A DNA stretch of 64,000 nt from Streptomyces achromogenes (GTDB taxonomy: Bacteria > Actinomycetota > Actinomycetes > Streptomycetales > Streptomycetaceae). Positions 1 to 8,992 of the stretch are shown in pieces. The position numbers and the translations under genes were made by a program. Positions within the stretch are counted from its first letter, which is position 1, and every line of letters begins with the position of its first letter. Location of the stretch: contig NZ_JAUSYH010000001.1 in the NCBI RefSeq assembly GCF_030816715.1, positions 310,001 to 374,000 of the forward strand, written 5' to 3'. Under the pieces are notes generated by a model. It searched no databases and was not told the origin of the DNA. It saw only the letters and a program-made list of their open reading frames with translations.

Positions 1-369
1 AAGGCGTTCTTCGCGCGGCTCGGATTCAGCTACAACCCGATGTTCACCGACGAGAGCGCCGCCTGCATGCAGGTCGGCGAGCAGGCCTCCGTCATGCTGC
101 TCAGCCGCGAGACGTTCGCGAAGTTCGCGAAGCTGCCGATGGCCGATCCCACCACGCACACGCTGGCGCTCTACTGTTTCAGCGTGTCAGCCCGCGATGA
201 GGTCGACACGGTCGTCGAGGCCGCGCTCGCCGCGGGCGGCGTCGAGGCGGACGGCCCCGAGGACCACGGCTTCATGTACTCACGCAGCTTCTACGACCTC
301 GACGGCCACGGCTGGCAGGTCATGTGGATGAACCCGTCGAGCGTATCGACGTCGCCCACGACGACATGA
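1..369 (+). CDS. VOC-family (glyoxalase-like) protein, 5' end outside window
   Basis: The reading frame is open from the first base, so the gene begins to the left of the window; the ATG at 40 is internal. The visible 122 codons encode FFARLGFSYNP near the left edge and end with a YDLDGHGWQVMWM strand. This is the usual last beta strand and metal-ligand region of vicinal-oxygen-chelate proteins annotated as glyoxalase or extradiol dioxygenase. The exact substrate cannot be read from the sequence. The stop is at 367-369. A second, unrelated VOC protein follows on the other strand. Confidence 0.8.
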   Translation, partial: KAFFARLGFSYNPMFTDESAACMQVGEQASVMLLSRETFAKFAKLPMADPTTHTLALYCFSVSARDEVDTVVEAALAAGGVEADGPEDHGFMYSRSFYDLDGHGWQVMWMNPSSVSTSPTTT

Positions 370-567
370 CGCTGTTCGGGACGACATGACGCACTGGACC
401 CAGCCGCTTCACGTCCCCCTCCCGGGCTTCGACCAAAGGGTGCCGAAGCCGGCAGATCTGCTCCGCCTTGCCCACCGCCTCGCGGAGTGAACCGCGTCCC
501 GCCCCGCGAGGCCCCCCACGAACAACTCCAGCGCGGAGCGCGAGAGGCCGAATGACGCGATCGGCCG

Positions 568-1005
568 TCAGTTCTTCTTCAGCTCCTGGGCGAGCATCAC
601 CAGGATGCCGCTGGGGCCGCGGACGTACGTGAGCTTGTAGACGTCTTCATAGGTCGCCACCCCGCGCAGCGGATGGCATCCGTGCTTTGCCGCTGTCTCA
701 AGGGCTTGGTCGATGTCGTCGACCGAGAAGGCGACGCGATGCATGCCGATCTCGTTGGGACGCGTGGGATCCGTCTCGATCGCTTCGGGGTGGATGGACT
801 CGAAGAGCTCGAGACGACCTTGACCGTCCGGCGTCTGGAGCATCGCGATGTTGGCGTGGTTGCCGTCGAGGCCGACGGCGGTGTCCGTCCACTCACCGCT
901 GACCGTGTCACGGCCGAGGACCGTGAGGCCGAGGTCGGTGAAAAAGGCGATCGATGCTTCGAGGTCGCGAACCGCGATGCCGACGTTCTCCAGTTTGATG
1001 GCCAT
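568..1005 (-). CDS. VOC-family protein (glyoxalase/methylmalonyl-CoA epimerase-like)
   Basis: A 145-residue protein with a full VOC fold. The N-terminal strand is ENVGIAVRDLEASIAFF; a central ELFE strand and a closing LTYVRGPSGILVML strand follow. Residues resembling the VOC metal ligands (H in GMHRVAFSV and E in LFES) are present. The frame stays open upstream to 1152, but the extra residues are Arg/Pro-rich and unlike the family, so the ATG at 1005 is preferred, with the ATG at 1014 as an alternative. No strong ribosome binding site is seen. Substrate unknown. It is divergent from the kinase operon, with about 390 bp between them. Confidence 0.8.
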   Translation of the reverse strand: MAIKLENVGIAVRDLEASIAFFTDLGLTVLGRDTVSGEWTDTAVGLDGNHANIAMLQTPDGQGRLELFESIHPEAIETDPTRPNEIGMHRVAFSVDDIDQALETAAKHGCHPLRGVATYEDVYKLTYVRGPSGILVMLAQELKKN

Positions 1006-1399
1006 GCGCTGCATCGTATCGAGCCGGCCGATCGGGTCCCTTCCGGCAAGGACGCCACGCGGGCGATCCCGGCACCACCGACCGAGACAGGCGCCCTCGT
1101 GGACGGGGCACGGCCGGCCTCGACGGTACGTCGGTATCCGGCTGTTCACCATGACGAAGACGGAGGGACAACGACGACCGGCGAGGCACAGGGGGTTCCC
1201 TCACCGGACACGCCGCGGCACTACCGGGCGGTTCCCCTCGGCGAGTACGCTCCCCACCGCGCGCTCCGGCGACCGGTCGGGAACGTGGGCGGAGGCGCCG
1301 CACCGCAACCGCGGCGGCCGAAACGGTGTCTCCTCACGCGTGGCTCGCTGCTTCGGAGGGGCGGAGGTCGGGCCGAACGGCCGCCGTGGGGGGATGGAA
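1006..1399. other. Intergenic region between VOC gene and kinase operon
   Basis: About 390 bp with no convincing gene. Open frames here have Arg/Pro/Ser-rich translations typical of chance frames in GC-rich DNA. It must hold the promoters of the two divergent transcripts, but no clear -10/-35 pair can be picked out by eye. Confidence 0.5.
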
Positions 1400-3061
1400 A
1401 TGGACACATGGGCAGTACCCGGATACACCGAGTCACTGGAACTCGGGGCAGGGGCGAGCGGGCGGGTCGTCCTGGCCGTGCACGAGGAGACCGGCGTTCC
1501 GGTGGCGGTCAAGTACCTCAGCGAGTCACTGCGTACCAGGCCCGGCTTCGTGCAGGGGTTCAGAGCTGAGGCGCGGCTGCTCGGCGGGCTGGAGAGCCCC
1601 TACGTCGCCGACCTGTACGAGTACGTCGAGAGCCCGGACGGCGCCGCCATCGTGATGGAGCTGGTGGACGGCGTGTCGTTGCGGACCCTGCTGACCAGGG
1701 CGGCCCCGCTCGAGCCCGAGGCCGCGCTCGTGGTCCTCAAGGGGTCGCTGCTCGGCCTGGCCGACGCGCATCGCGTCGGCGTCGTCCATCGCGACTACAA
1801 ACCGGAGAACGTCCTGGTCGTGCCGGACGGATCGTCCAGGCTCGTCGACTTCGGGATCGCCGTGGACGTCGGCGCCAGCGCCGGCGCAGCCGGGACCCCC
1901 TCCTACATGGCCCCGGAGCAGTGGACCGGCGCCCCCGCCTCGCCCGCCGCCGACGTGTACGCGGCCACGGCCACCTTCTTCGAGTGCCTGACGAGCCACC
2001 GGCCCTACACCGGTGACAATCTCGCCGAACTCGCCTTGCAGCACGTCGATGGGCCGATCCCCGCCGACGAGGCCCCCGAGGCGGTGCGGGACCTGGTGCG
2101 GCGCGGCCTCGCCAAGGACCCGGTGGAACGTCCCGCGCACGCCGAGGCGTTCGTCGCGGAGCTGGAGGCGGCCGCGGGCGCCGCCTACGGGGCCGACTGG
2201 GAGGAACGCGGACGTGGCCGGCTCGCCGCGCTGGTGGCACTGGTGCCGCTGCTCCTGCCCTCGGCCCGCAACGCGCCGCCCAGCACCACGACGGACACCG
2301 CGCGCACGGTCCTGGGCCGCGAAGCCGCCCACGGCACGGCGCGGGCGTGGCTGCCCGGCCGGGCGGGGATGCTCGTCTCCGCCGCGGCCGTGATCCTGGG
2401 CGTCCTCCTGTCCTACAGCCTGCGGCAGGCCCCGGACGCGGCGCCGCAACAGGCGGCGCAGGCACTGGCCACCAGTAGTGCCCAGGCAGCCGCGGGGCCG
2501 GCGATGTCCACCGCTCCGACCACGTCGGCCGACCCCTCCGCGTCCCCGTCCTCCAGCGCGTCGTCCAGCGCGTCACCCGGCCCGTCGGACTCGGCTTCGG
2601 TCTCGGCCCCGGTGACGGCCGACCCCGGCGAACCCCCGGCGTCCGCCACCGTGGCTCCGGTCGAGGAGACGACCTCCAGCGGTCCGACCACCGGGGCCAC
2701 GCCGACGACCGCCTCCCCGAGCCCGCCGTCGGCTCCCGCCGTGAAGGGCGTCACGGTGACGGGCTTCCGGCAGACGGGGCCGACGACCGCCACCGCGACC
2801 ATCACCGTCACGACGGACGGAACCGGCCCGTTCTCCGTCGACATCGCGTGGTACACGAGCGCCGGCGGCCGCGGGCTCGGCACACCGGACGGCGCGTCCC
2901 AGTCCTTCGCGCGAAGCGGATCCACCCAGTACACCCTCGCCGTCGACCACACCTTCCGGGGCACTGGCTGCTACTGGGCGATAGGGGCGACCACGACACC
3001 CGCTTCCGCCGACGGCGGCGGCTCGCGACAACTTCTGACCAGGCAGTGTGAGATCCGATGA
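1400..3061 (+). CDS. Membrane serine/threonine protein kinase with extracytoplasmic domain
   Basis: A 553-residue Hanks-type kinase. Residues about 10-270 carry a glycine loop (GAGASGRVV), the ATP-binding Lys in AVKYL, the catalytic loop HRDYKPENV, the DFG motif and APEQW. One membrane helix lies near residues 324-341. A roughly 100-residue Ser/Thr/Pro-rich stalk and a small Ig-like outer domain containing Cys follow. This is the standard layout of an actinobacterial sensor kinase. The frame is open to 848, but upstream translation is low-complexity; a G-run six bases before ATG 1400 supports this start (ATG 1394 is the alternative). The stop overlaps the next gene by 4 bp (ATGA), so the two are translationally coupled. 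Confidence 0.92.
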   Translation: MDTWAVPGYTESLELGAGASGRVVLAVHEETGVPVAVKYLSESLRTRPGFVQGFRAEARLLGGLESPYVADLYEYVESPDGAAIVMELVDGVSLRTLLTRAAPLEPEAALVVLKGSLLGLADAHRVGVVHRDYKPENVLVVPDGSSRLVDFGIAVDVGASAGAAGTPSYMAPEQWTGAPASPAADVYAATATFFECLTSHRPYTGDNLAELALQHVDGPIPADEAPEAVRDLVRRGLAKDPVERPAHAEAFVAELEAAAGAAYGADWEERGRGRLAALVALVPLLLPSARNAPPSTTTDTARTVLGREAAHGTARAWLPGRAGMLVSAAAVILGVLLSYSLRQAPDAAPQQAAQALATSSAQAAAGPAMSTAPTTSADPSASPSSSASSSASPGPSDSASVSAPVTADPGEPPASATVAPVEETTSSGPTTGATPTTASPSPPSAPAVKGVTVTGFRQTGPTTATATITVTTDGTGPFSVDIAWYTSAGGRGLGTPDGASQSFARSGSTQYTLAVDHTFRGTGCYWAIGATTTPASADGGGSRQLLTRQCEIR

Positions 3062-3816
3062 CCGCTCACCACGACAGCACCCCGCTCTCCGCCGAAGACA
3101 GCGAGCCCACCCAGGTGCTCGGCGGCGCAGCCGGGCCCACCCAGGTGCTCGGCGACCTCGGCGAGCACGCGCGGAGCTCCGAGCCCGGCCCGGAGGACGC
3201 CGAGTACAGCGCCACCGTGCTGGCCAGTCACTGGATCCAACGGCCGTCCGAGGCGGACACGACCCTCGTCACGCCGCCCTTCACGCAGACGCAGGTGACG
3301 CCGACGCCCGCACCGGACCGCGTCGAAGGCACCGTGCTGCGCTTCGGCCCGGGCGTGACCGCCGCGGTCGCCGAGCGCACCCACCGGACGCTGCCCTCGA
3401 TGCCGTCTCCTCCCGCGCCCTCGCGGCGGCGTCTGCGCAGACATGCCCTGCCTGCGCTGGTGCTGATCGGCGTCATCGCACTTCTCGCCTGGCAGCGCCT
3501 CGGCCCGTCCCTCGAAGCGGGCGCGGTGCAGGTAGTGGCGCGGCCGGCGGTCGTGGGGTGCGACGACACCGCGGACGTCGTCGGCCTCGTCGCCACGAAC
3601 GGCCGACCGGGGACGCTCTCGTACCGCTGGGTCCGAAGCGACGGGACGGCCTCGGGTGTCCTGCGGGAAGTGGTGGCCGGGGGCCAGCGTCAGGCACGCC
3701 TGCACCTGCTGTGGACCTTCCAGGGCAGGAGCCACTACGCGGCCCGGGCCGAACTGCATCTCCTCTCCCCGGTCGACCGCACGGTCGTCACCGATCTCAC
3801 GTACGACTGTCCCTGA
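3058..3816 (+). CDS. Single-pass membrane protein, kinase partner or substrate
   Basis: A 252-residue protein with no catalytic motifs. The first ~125 residues are cytoplasmic and low-complexity, and contain the direct repeat PTQVLGG / PTQVLGD near residues 19-35. One membrane helix follows (PALVLIGVIALLAW, about residues 133-148), then an outer beta-rich domain with two Cys that resembles the outer domain of the upstream kinase. It overlaps the kinase stop by 4 bp, so it is made in step with it. The TQ repeats could be phosphorylation sites for that kinase; this is inference. No family name recognised. Confidence 0.8.
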   Translation: MTAHHDSTPLSAEDSEPTQVLGGAAGPTQVLGDLGEHARSSEPGPEDAEYSATVLASHWIQRPSEADTTLVTPPFTQTQVTPTPAPDRVEGTVLRFGPGVTAAVAERTHRTLPSMPSPPAPSRRRLRRHALPALVLIGVIALLAWQRLGPSLEAGAVQVVARPAVVGCDDTADVVGLVATNGRPGTLSYRWVRSDGTASGVLREVVAGGQRQARLHLLWTFQGRSHYAARAELHLLSPVDRTVVTDLTYDCP

Positions 3817-3826
3817 GCGGCCGCGC

Positions 3827-4333
3827 ATGCCTGACCAGTTGTACGACCGCGCAAGCCGTCGCTGCGCGCTCGACGCCCTCGATCCCTCCTTGCGGGCGGC
3901 ACTGCTGGCCGAGGCCGAGCTGCAAGGGCTCGGCGACCTCTCGGCCGTCGTGACCGCCTGTGTGGAGACCCGCAGTGTCCCGCGCCGCCGTCCCGGCGTC
4001 CTGCCCCGGCTGCTCGGCGGAGGCCCGACCCAGACGTCCCTGACCGCCGCCGTGTTGACGCCGCGACATCTGCTGCTGGCGGTGACCCATGTGCGCACGG
4101 GATCGACCACCGCGCTCTGCGGACGGCTGGACGACATGACCGTGACCGAGGTCGATCCACGGCTCGTCATGGACAGCGGCGTCTCCGTGTGCACACGTTG
4201 GTCGAACCATTCCGAGGCGGGCTCGATGCACGTCGGCCTCGGCGACGACCCGGTGGGGGTCTGGTTCAAGGACGTGTTGCGTCGTGCCGTCCAGGAGACG
4301 AGAAGGGCCCAGGGCGACGACCGGGCGCGCTGA
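3827..4333 (+). CDS. Conserved hypothetical protein, third gene of kinase operon
   Basis: A 168-residue soluble protein starting 10 bp after the previous stop. Residues ~65-155 form an alternating strand pattern (TAAVLTPRHLLLAV, then a CTRWSNHSEAGSMHVGL block) and end in an amphipathic helix. This resembles a PH-like or lipid-binding fold, but no family is certain. The frame extends upstream to 3656 inside the previous gene, so the ATG at 3827 is chosen. Position and spacing suggest co-transcription with the kinase and its membrane partner. Confidence 0.7.
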   Translation: MPDQLYDRASRRCALDALDPSLRAALLAEAELQGLGDLSAVVTACVETRSVPRRRPGVLPRLLGGGPTQTSLTAAVLTPRHLLLAVTHVRTGSTTALCGRLDDMTVTEVDPRLVMDSGVSVCTRWSNHSEAGSMHVGLGDDPVGVWFKDVLRRAVQETRRAQGDDRAR

Positions 4334-4509
4334 CCTGCGCTGGGCCCGGTTCGACTCGTCCCGCCCGCCCGGCGGCCACACGCCAGGCCGGGCCGCCGTC
4401 GACGAACAGCACGATCCTCGGACGCGAACCGGCCGCCAACGCACGTGCACGGCCGCCCCGTTGGCCTCGCGGGCTCTGGATGCGGTAGGGGTGCAGCGGA
4501 GGCGGCCGG

Positions 4510-5046
4510 TCAGGAACGAGGCTCAAGTACTTCCAGGGCTCCGGTTTCTGTGTCGTAGCTGCGCAAGGTGGTGAGCCGGACCGACAACGGCGGCGCCGGC
4601 AGCAGTTCGGGGATCCGCCGGTCGGCGAAGGCCCCGGCCCGGCGGGTCCGTCCGAGGGTGACGTGCGGGCTCCAGCGTCCGGGTTCGTGGAAGGGGTTGA
4701 GGGCTTCGGGCCGGCTGTCCGAGGAGACCGCCTCCCACACCCGGCGGTGCAGGTCGGCCAGCGCCCTGTCGAGGTCCAGAGCCCAGGCCAGCACCGATGT
4801 GGGCCGCTCGAAACGGACCACACCGGTGAACCTCACCGCCAGCGGCAGAGCAGCCGCCACCTCGGCGAGCTCCCAGCGAATCGGGGCGGTCAACTCCCCG
4901 CACGAAGCCAGCGTGAGATGCGGGCTGTTGGTGGGAGAACGGTGGCGCGCCTGACTGGGGAGCCCCGCATCCGCGAGTCGCCGCCACGCCTCCCGCACGG
5001 CCACGTCCGCCGCCTCATCCAGCAATACCTCGACCGTGCGCACCAC
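4510..5046 (-). CDS. 2H phosphoesterase / 2'-5' RNA ligase family protein
   Basis: A 178-residue protein with the two signature HxT motifs of the 2H superfamily: SPHLTLA (about residue 42) and SPHVTLG (about residue 126). These histidines act as acid and base on cyclic phosphate bonds of RNA (ThpR/LigT family). The length fits the family. The start is GTG, with a second GTG directly after it. It converges with the kinase operon, leaving 176 bp between stops. The physiological substrate is unknown. Confidence 0.85.
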   Translation of the reverse strand: MVRTVEVLLDEAADVAVREAWRRLADAGLPSQARHRSPTNSPHLTLASCGELTAPIRWELAEVAAALPLAVRFTGVVRFERPTSVLAWALDLDRALADLHRRVWEAVSSDSRPEALNPFHEPGRWSPHVTLGRTRRAGAFADRRIPELLPAPPLSVRLTTLRSYDTETGALEVLEPRS

Positions 5047-5250
5047 AGCAGCCTACCGGCGATCACCCTCGATCCACCGAGGACGACGCTCAGGTCGAGG
5101 GCCCGGACAGCGGCACGCCACCCGGGCGTTCGCACGCTACGGAACGGGCTCGAATCCATGCGGCAGGACGACCGCGCCCATGTCTCTCACGCCACTGTCA
5201 CCGCGACGGCGGTCCGGTGACGGCTTCGGTGCCGATCCACCGGACGGCGC

Positions 5251-5442
5251 CTAATCGTCCCCGCTGCTCTGCCGCGAGCGGGAACTCCCACTGCTCGCGC
5301 TGCGCGCCAGCTCACTGCCGAGCAGCGTCGCCTTCGCCACACCGCGCGCCCAGCGAGGGGCGTCACCGCGGGCATCCCAGAAGACGCAGACGCAGCCACC
5401 GATGACGAGCAGAAGGGCAATCGACAGGATGAGCACAAGCAC
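5251..5442 (-). CDS. Small single-pass membrane protein
   Basis: A 63-residue GTG-start frame. An N-terminal hydrophobic helix (VLILSIALLLVIGGCVCVFW) is followed by a basic, then Ser-rich, hydrophilic tail. The strong hydrophobic helix and clean codon pattern argue that it is real, but no family is recognised and the ribosome binding site is weak (GGAGCG). Confidence 0.5.
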   Translation of the reverse strand: MLVLILSIALLLVIGGCVCVFWDARGDAPRWARGVAKATLLGSELARSASSGSSRSRQSSGDD

Positions 5443-5880
5443 GCTCTACGCTCCGTTCGTATGCTGGTCCCCCCATCCTCTCAGGCGGCTGTCATCTCGA
5501 GCGGTGGATTCGAGAAGCTGCCGGAGTCCGGTGCGATGCGGGTCCGGGGCACGACGGGGAACAGCGCCCGTATCGCTCTTCCCGGACATGGCGGGGGCAG
5601 CCCCTGCCGCGCGGCGCAGACGCTCAGCCGGGACCACCGCGCATCTGATCGCCCGTCACGACGCGGGCCGCCGACCACGCCTTCCCGGCGACACCCGGGC
5701 GCAGGCCTCCCCGCACTTCCTGTACGGAGGTACGCCCCAAGCCGACGCACTCCTGGGCGAGACTGCGTGGCCGCACGTCCTTGAAGGGCTCGCCGGCACG
5801 GCTACGCGTGCATGGACCCCGTGGAGCGCGGTCGGCGGCGAGCGGTCGAGCTTCGCCTCCGGGCGACCGAGGCCCCGTCC
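5443..5880. other. Non-coding gap
   Basis: About 440 bp with open frames on both strands that translate to low-complexity Arg/Pro/Gly sequence. No domain, repeat or hairpin was recognised. It lies upstream of the small membrane protein and downstream of the GNAT gene. Confidence 0.4.
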
Positions 5881-6855
5881 TCACACCTTGAGGGTGTAGC
5901 TGACTTCGGTGCGGGCGACGATGAATCCGGCCCGCTCGTACAGGCCGTTCGCTCCGGTCAGGCCGTCTGCGTCCACGTCGAGGCTCGCCCGGTCGAATCC
6001 GTCGTCCTGCGCGGAGCGCAGGGCATGGCTGATCAACGCGCCGGCCACGCCGCGCCGGCGGTATGCGGGGCGGGTTCCGATGCGCATGAAGTGTGCGTCA
6101 CGAACACGGGTCGCCTCGGTGTCGGCGTCCCAGGAAAAGGTCAGCAGCATGCCGGCGGCCGCACCGCTGCCCGCGTCGCGCAACAGGAAGCTGAGGCCAG
6201 GGCGGAAAGCCTGCCAGCCGAGCAGCCCACGCCACTGCTCCGGGGGCATCGGAACGCCGCCCCGACGCTCGAGGAAGGCCTCGTTGCCGACCGCGAGGAA
6301 CTCGGGGTCGTTGTCGGCGGAATAGCCCTCGAAGACGAAGCCTTCGGGTGCCGGCACGTCGACGATGGCGGCTCCGAGCGGATGCCGCAGGTGCGAGTAC
6401 GAGCGGAGAGGCGTCATTGCCGCGGCTCGGTAGCAGGCGAGGGCGCTGTCGTTGAGCGCGTTGTTCTGGACATCGACGGCCAGCGGCAGGCCGGGGTGAT
6501 GAATGCTGTGCAGCACCTTGGCGCTCGCGATCCCGGCGGCCAGCAGCTCGGCGCCGAGTCCCCGGCGCCGGTAGTCCGGATGCACGCCGCCGCTCACGCC
6601 CACCCGGTGCACCCCCTCGGCGAGCGGCTTGTGGGCTGCGGAGGAGTAGCCCACCATGAGGTCGCCGTCGAAGACGCCGACCGTGCCCCGGCCGAGGTCG
6701 AGCAGAGGGGCGTTGATCTGCTCGGCGGCATCCGACTCGGAGTAGTACTCGCCGAACACGTCGGCGGCCTCGATCGCGTTGAGCAGTTCGGCCAGGGCGG
6801 CGGCGTCCCTCGCGGCGATCGGGCGGCGGGTGAGACTTGCGAGGTCGAAGGCCAT
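5881..6855 (-). CDS. Tandem GNAT N-acetyltransferase
   Basis: A 324-residue protein with two GNAT domains. Each has an acetyl-CoA loop: HPDYRRRGLGAELL (about residues 93-106) and RPAYRRRGVAGALI (about 258-271). The second domain ends with the usual LYERAGFIV motif. Two-domain GNATs include MshD and Eis-like enzymes, but the substrate cannot be assigned here. The start ATG at 6855 is clear. It is transcribed away from the L,D-transpeptidase gene, with a 211 bp divergent region between. Confidence 0.85.
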   Translation of the reverse strand: MAFDLASLTRRPIAARDAAALAELLNAIEAADVFGEYYSESDAAEQINAPLLDLGRGTVGVFDGDLMVGYSSAAHKPLAEGVHRVGVSGGVHPDYRRRGLGAELLAAGIASAKVLHSIHHPGLPLAVDVQNNALNDSALACYRAAAMTPLRSYSHLRHPLGAAIVDVPAPEGFVFEGYSADNDPEFLAVGNEAFLERRGGVPMPPEQWRGLLGWQAFRPGLSFLLRDAGSGAAAGMLLTFSWDADTEATRVRDAHFMRIGTRPAYRRRGVAGALISHALRSAQDDGFDRASLDVDADGLTGANGLYERAGFIVARTEVSYTLKV

Positions 6856-7066
6856 GGCTCGACCGTAGACAGCGCCGGATCACGATGTCATCCGAATTGC
6901 TGAGTGCGACGTCCGCGCACGGGTTCAGCAAAGCGTGGCCTTCGCCACAATTTACCCATTTATGGACATACGCATGGCTATAAGTAGTCTCAAGGCTGGT
7001 TGCGCTTCTTCGGTGATCAGCGCAGGGATGCAGAGACAGACAGTGCCATGGGAGAAGTGTTTGATC

Positions 7067-8308
7067 ATGCTGAGGAAACGACGCACCGGACTGGTGGCTA
7101 CGACCGGCGTACTCGGCGGCGTACTCGCGGTCACGGCCCTCGGCGGTACAAGCATCGCTGCCACAGGTACCGACAGCCCCAGCCCCGGCACCCACTCCGC
7201 GTCACCGGCGCGGGCGCAGCAGGAGGGCGCTGCGGAAACCTCCGAGGCCCGCATACAGATCACGCCCGGGCAGGGCACCCACAACGTCGGGATCGACGAC
7301 CCGGTCGGTGTCACCGTCAGCAAGGGCAAGCTCACCAAGGTGACCATGACCGCCGTCGCGACCGGGGCCGAGGTTGCGGGCACCGTGTCCGCGGACGGCG
7401 TCTCCTGGAAGCCGAACGGCCCGCTGGAGCGTGCCACCGCGTATCAGATCGCCGCAGAGGCCGAGGACGCCAAGAGGCGCCCCGCCAGCGGTAACGCCAC
7501 GATCACCACGGTCTCGCCGGCCAACGACTTCATCGGCCACCTCTCCCCCGAGGACGGCTCGACCGTCGGCGTGGGCATGCCGGTGACGGTCACCTTCGAC
7601 AGGGCGGTCGGCGACAAGGCCGCCGTGGAGTCGGAGATCCAGGTCAGCTCCAGCAGCGGCCAGCAGGTCGTCGGCCGCTGGCTCACCGACCACCGCCTCG
7701 ACTTCCGCCCCGAGAACTACTGGATGCCCGGCTCCACCGTCACCGTCACGCTCACCCGCTACGGCGTCCAGAAGACGGTCACGTTCACGATCGGCCGGAG
7801 CCAGATCAGCACCGTGGACGCGAAGACGAAGCAGATGACCGTCGTCCGCAACGGCAAGACGATCAGAACCATCCCGATCTCGTCCGGCAGCGCCGAGCAC
7901 CCGACGTACAACGGTCGGATGGTGATATCCGAGAAGTTCCGGCACATCCACATGAACGGTGCGAGCGTCGGCCTCAAGGAGAAGAACGGCAAGCCCTCGT
8001 ACGACATCAAGGCCGTGCCGCACGCCATGCGTCTGACCGACTCGGGCACGTTCATCCACGGCAACTACTGGGGCGCCGACTCGGTCTTCGGCAAGGTCAA
8101 CACCAGCCACGGCTGCGTAGGTCTCAAGGACGTCAGGAACGGCGGCAACAGCAGGCTGCCGGCCGCGTGGTTCTTCGACCACTCGTTGATCGGTGACGTC
8201 GTGATCGTCAAGAACCCCAAGGACAAGACCATGCCGGCCCCGGACAACGGCCTCAGCGACTGGAACGTGCCGTGGAGCGAGTGGGTCGCGGGCAGCCCGG
8301 CCGGCTGA
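7067..8308 (+). CDS. Secreted L,D-transpeptidase (Ig-like plus YkuD domain)
   Basis: A 413-residue exported enzyme that would form 3-3 cross-links in peptidoglycan. The signal peptide covers residues 1-~32 (basic start, then GVLGGVLAVTALGG), with no lipobox Cys. Two Ig-like regions follow, then a YkuD domain from about residue 245. The catalytic motif is complete: HGNYWG, then SHGCVGL with the nucleophile Cys. GGGAGAAG nine bases before ATG 7067 fixes the start, although the frame stays open to 6935. AT-rich DNA just upstream (6950-6985) may hold the promoter. Confidence 0.93.
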   Translation: MLRKRRTGLVATTGVLGGVLAVTALGGTSIAATGTDSPSPGTHSASPARAQQEGAAETSEARIQITPGQGTHNVGIDDPVGVTVSKGKLTKVTMTAVATGAEVAGTVSADGVSWKPNGPLERATAYQIAAEAEDAKRRPASGNATITTVSPANDFIGHLSPEDGSTVGVGMPVTVTFDRAVGDKAAVESEIQVSSSSGQQVVGRWLTDHRLDFRPENYWMPGSTVTVTLTRYGVQKTVTFTIGRSQISTVDAKTKQMTVVRNGKTIRTIPISSGSAEHPTYNGRMVISEKFRHIHMNGASVGLKEKNGKPSYDIKAVPHAMRLTDSGTFIHGNYWGADSVFGKVNTSHGCVGLKDVRNGGNSRLPAAWFFDHSLIGDVVIVKNPKDKTMPAPDNGLSDWNVPWSEWVAGSPAG

Positions 8309-8324
8309 CACCAGGCCACGCTCC

Positions 8325-8346
8325 CGGGCCCCTCGGCCAGGGCCCG
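8325..8346 (+). terminator. Possible terminator after L,D-transpeptidase
   Basis: Inverted arms CGGGCCC and GGGCCCG with an 8-base loop, 17 bp after the stop codon. There is no U-run, as is normal for Streptomyces terminators. Confidence 0.4.
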
Positions 8347-8434
8347 CTCGGCCTCCCTCTCGGCGGATGGGTCGACGACCGGGCGGAGCACCCCGGTGTC
8401 GTTGACTCCGGCCTGGCGAGCGGCGTCCTGCCCC

Positions 8435-8902
8435 TCAACCGAGAGACTGCGCCGACGGGCCCGGGCGCGTACGGGCCTCCCGAGGATTCAACGGCCCGTG
8501 GTCCTCCGCGCAGACGACCACCGCGCGCAGAGGTTCACCACAGTCCGCATGGCGAACCTCCAGGGGCGGCCCCTCCGGGTCCGCCGTGTACCGGTCGCCC
8601 CACTGCTTGAGCGCGATCATCGTGGGCCACAGATCCCAGCCCTTGCGGGTGAGCCGGTACTCGTGCCGGGTACGACGGCCCTGCTCGCGGTAGGCGACGG
8701 TCTCCAGGATCCCGGCCGCCACCAGCTTGCGCAGCCGGTCGGCCAGGACGGCCTCGGACAGTCCGACGTGCCGCCGGAAGTCGTCGAAACGCCGGACGCC
8801 GTTCATGGCGTCCCTGATCAGCAACAGCGACCACTTCTCGCCGACCAGGTCCAAAGTGCGATGGACCGTGCAGTTCTCCGCGCTCGTCTCCAGCCACCTC
8901 AT
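8435..8902 (-). CDS. HxlR-family transcriptional regulator
   Basis: A 155-residue winged-helix protein. It has the family hallmarks: an N-terminal Cys (SAENCTVHRTLDLVGEKWSL), the conserved GEKWSLLLIRDAMNG helix, FDDFRRHVGLSEAVLADRL, and the wing YRLTRKGWDLWP. The tail carries extra Cys residues (ADCGE, VVCAEDHG) that could bind metal or sense thiol stress. It is divergent from the thioesterase gene, with a palindrome between them, so it probably regulates that gene and itself. Confidence 0.88.
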   Translation of the reverse strand: MRWLETSAENCTVHRTLDLVGEKWSLLLIRDAMNGVRRFDDFRRHVGLSEAVLADRLRKLVAAGILETVAYREQGRRTRHEYRLTRKGWDLWPTMIALKQWGDRYTADPEGPPLEVRHADCGEPLRAVVVCAEDHGPLNPREARTRPGPSAQSLG

Positions 8903-8954
8903 GCGCCCATCCTAGGCTGGCTTCGTGATTGACAGCCAGAGGGGGGCGCGGCTA

Positions 8955-8971
8955 ACTTCAATTGCAGAAGT
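8955..8971. promoter_or_regulatory. Candidate HxlR operator
   Basis: The inverted repeat ACTTC-N7-GAAGT lies in the 90 bp between the divergent HxlR and thioesterase genes, in locally AT-rich DNA. The placement fits an operator for the adjacent regulator; the link is inferred. Confidence 0.45.
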
Positions 8972-8992
8972 CAGCCATGTCAGGGAGTGGGA

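Noticed and set aside
425..490. 22-codon tail GFDQRVPKPADLLRLAHRLAE resembling a receiver-domain end
   Set aside because: Too short and without a start or flanking homology; could be chance.
848..1393. N-terminal extension of the kinase frame
   Set aside because: The ~180 extra residues are Arg/Pro-rich and unlike kinases; a G-run ribosome binding site supports ATG 1400.
6979..6984. TATAAG as the -10 of the L,D-transpeptidase promoter
   Set aside because: No -35 at the right distance was found, so it was not called.
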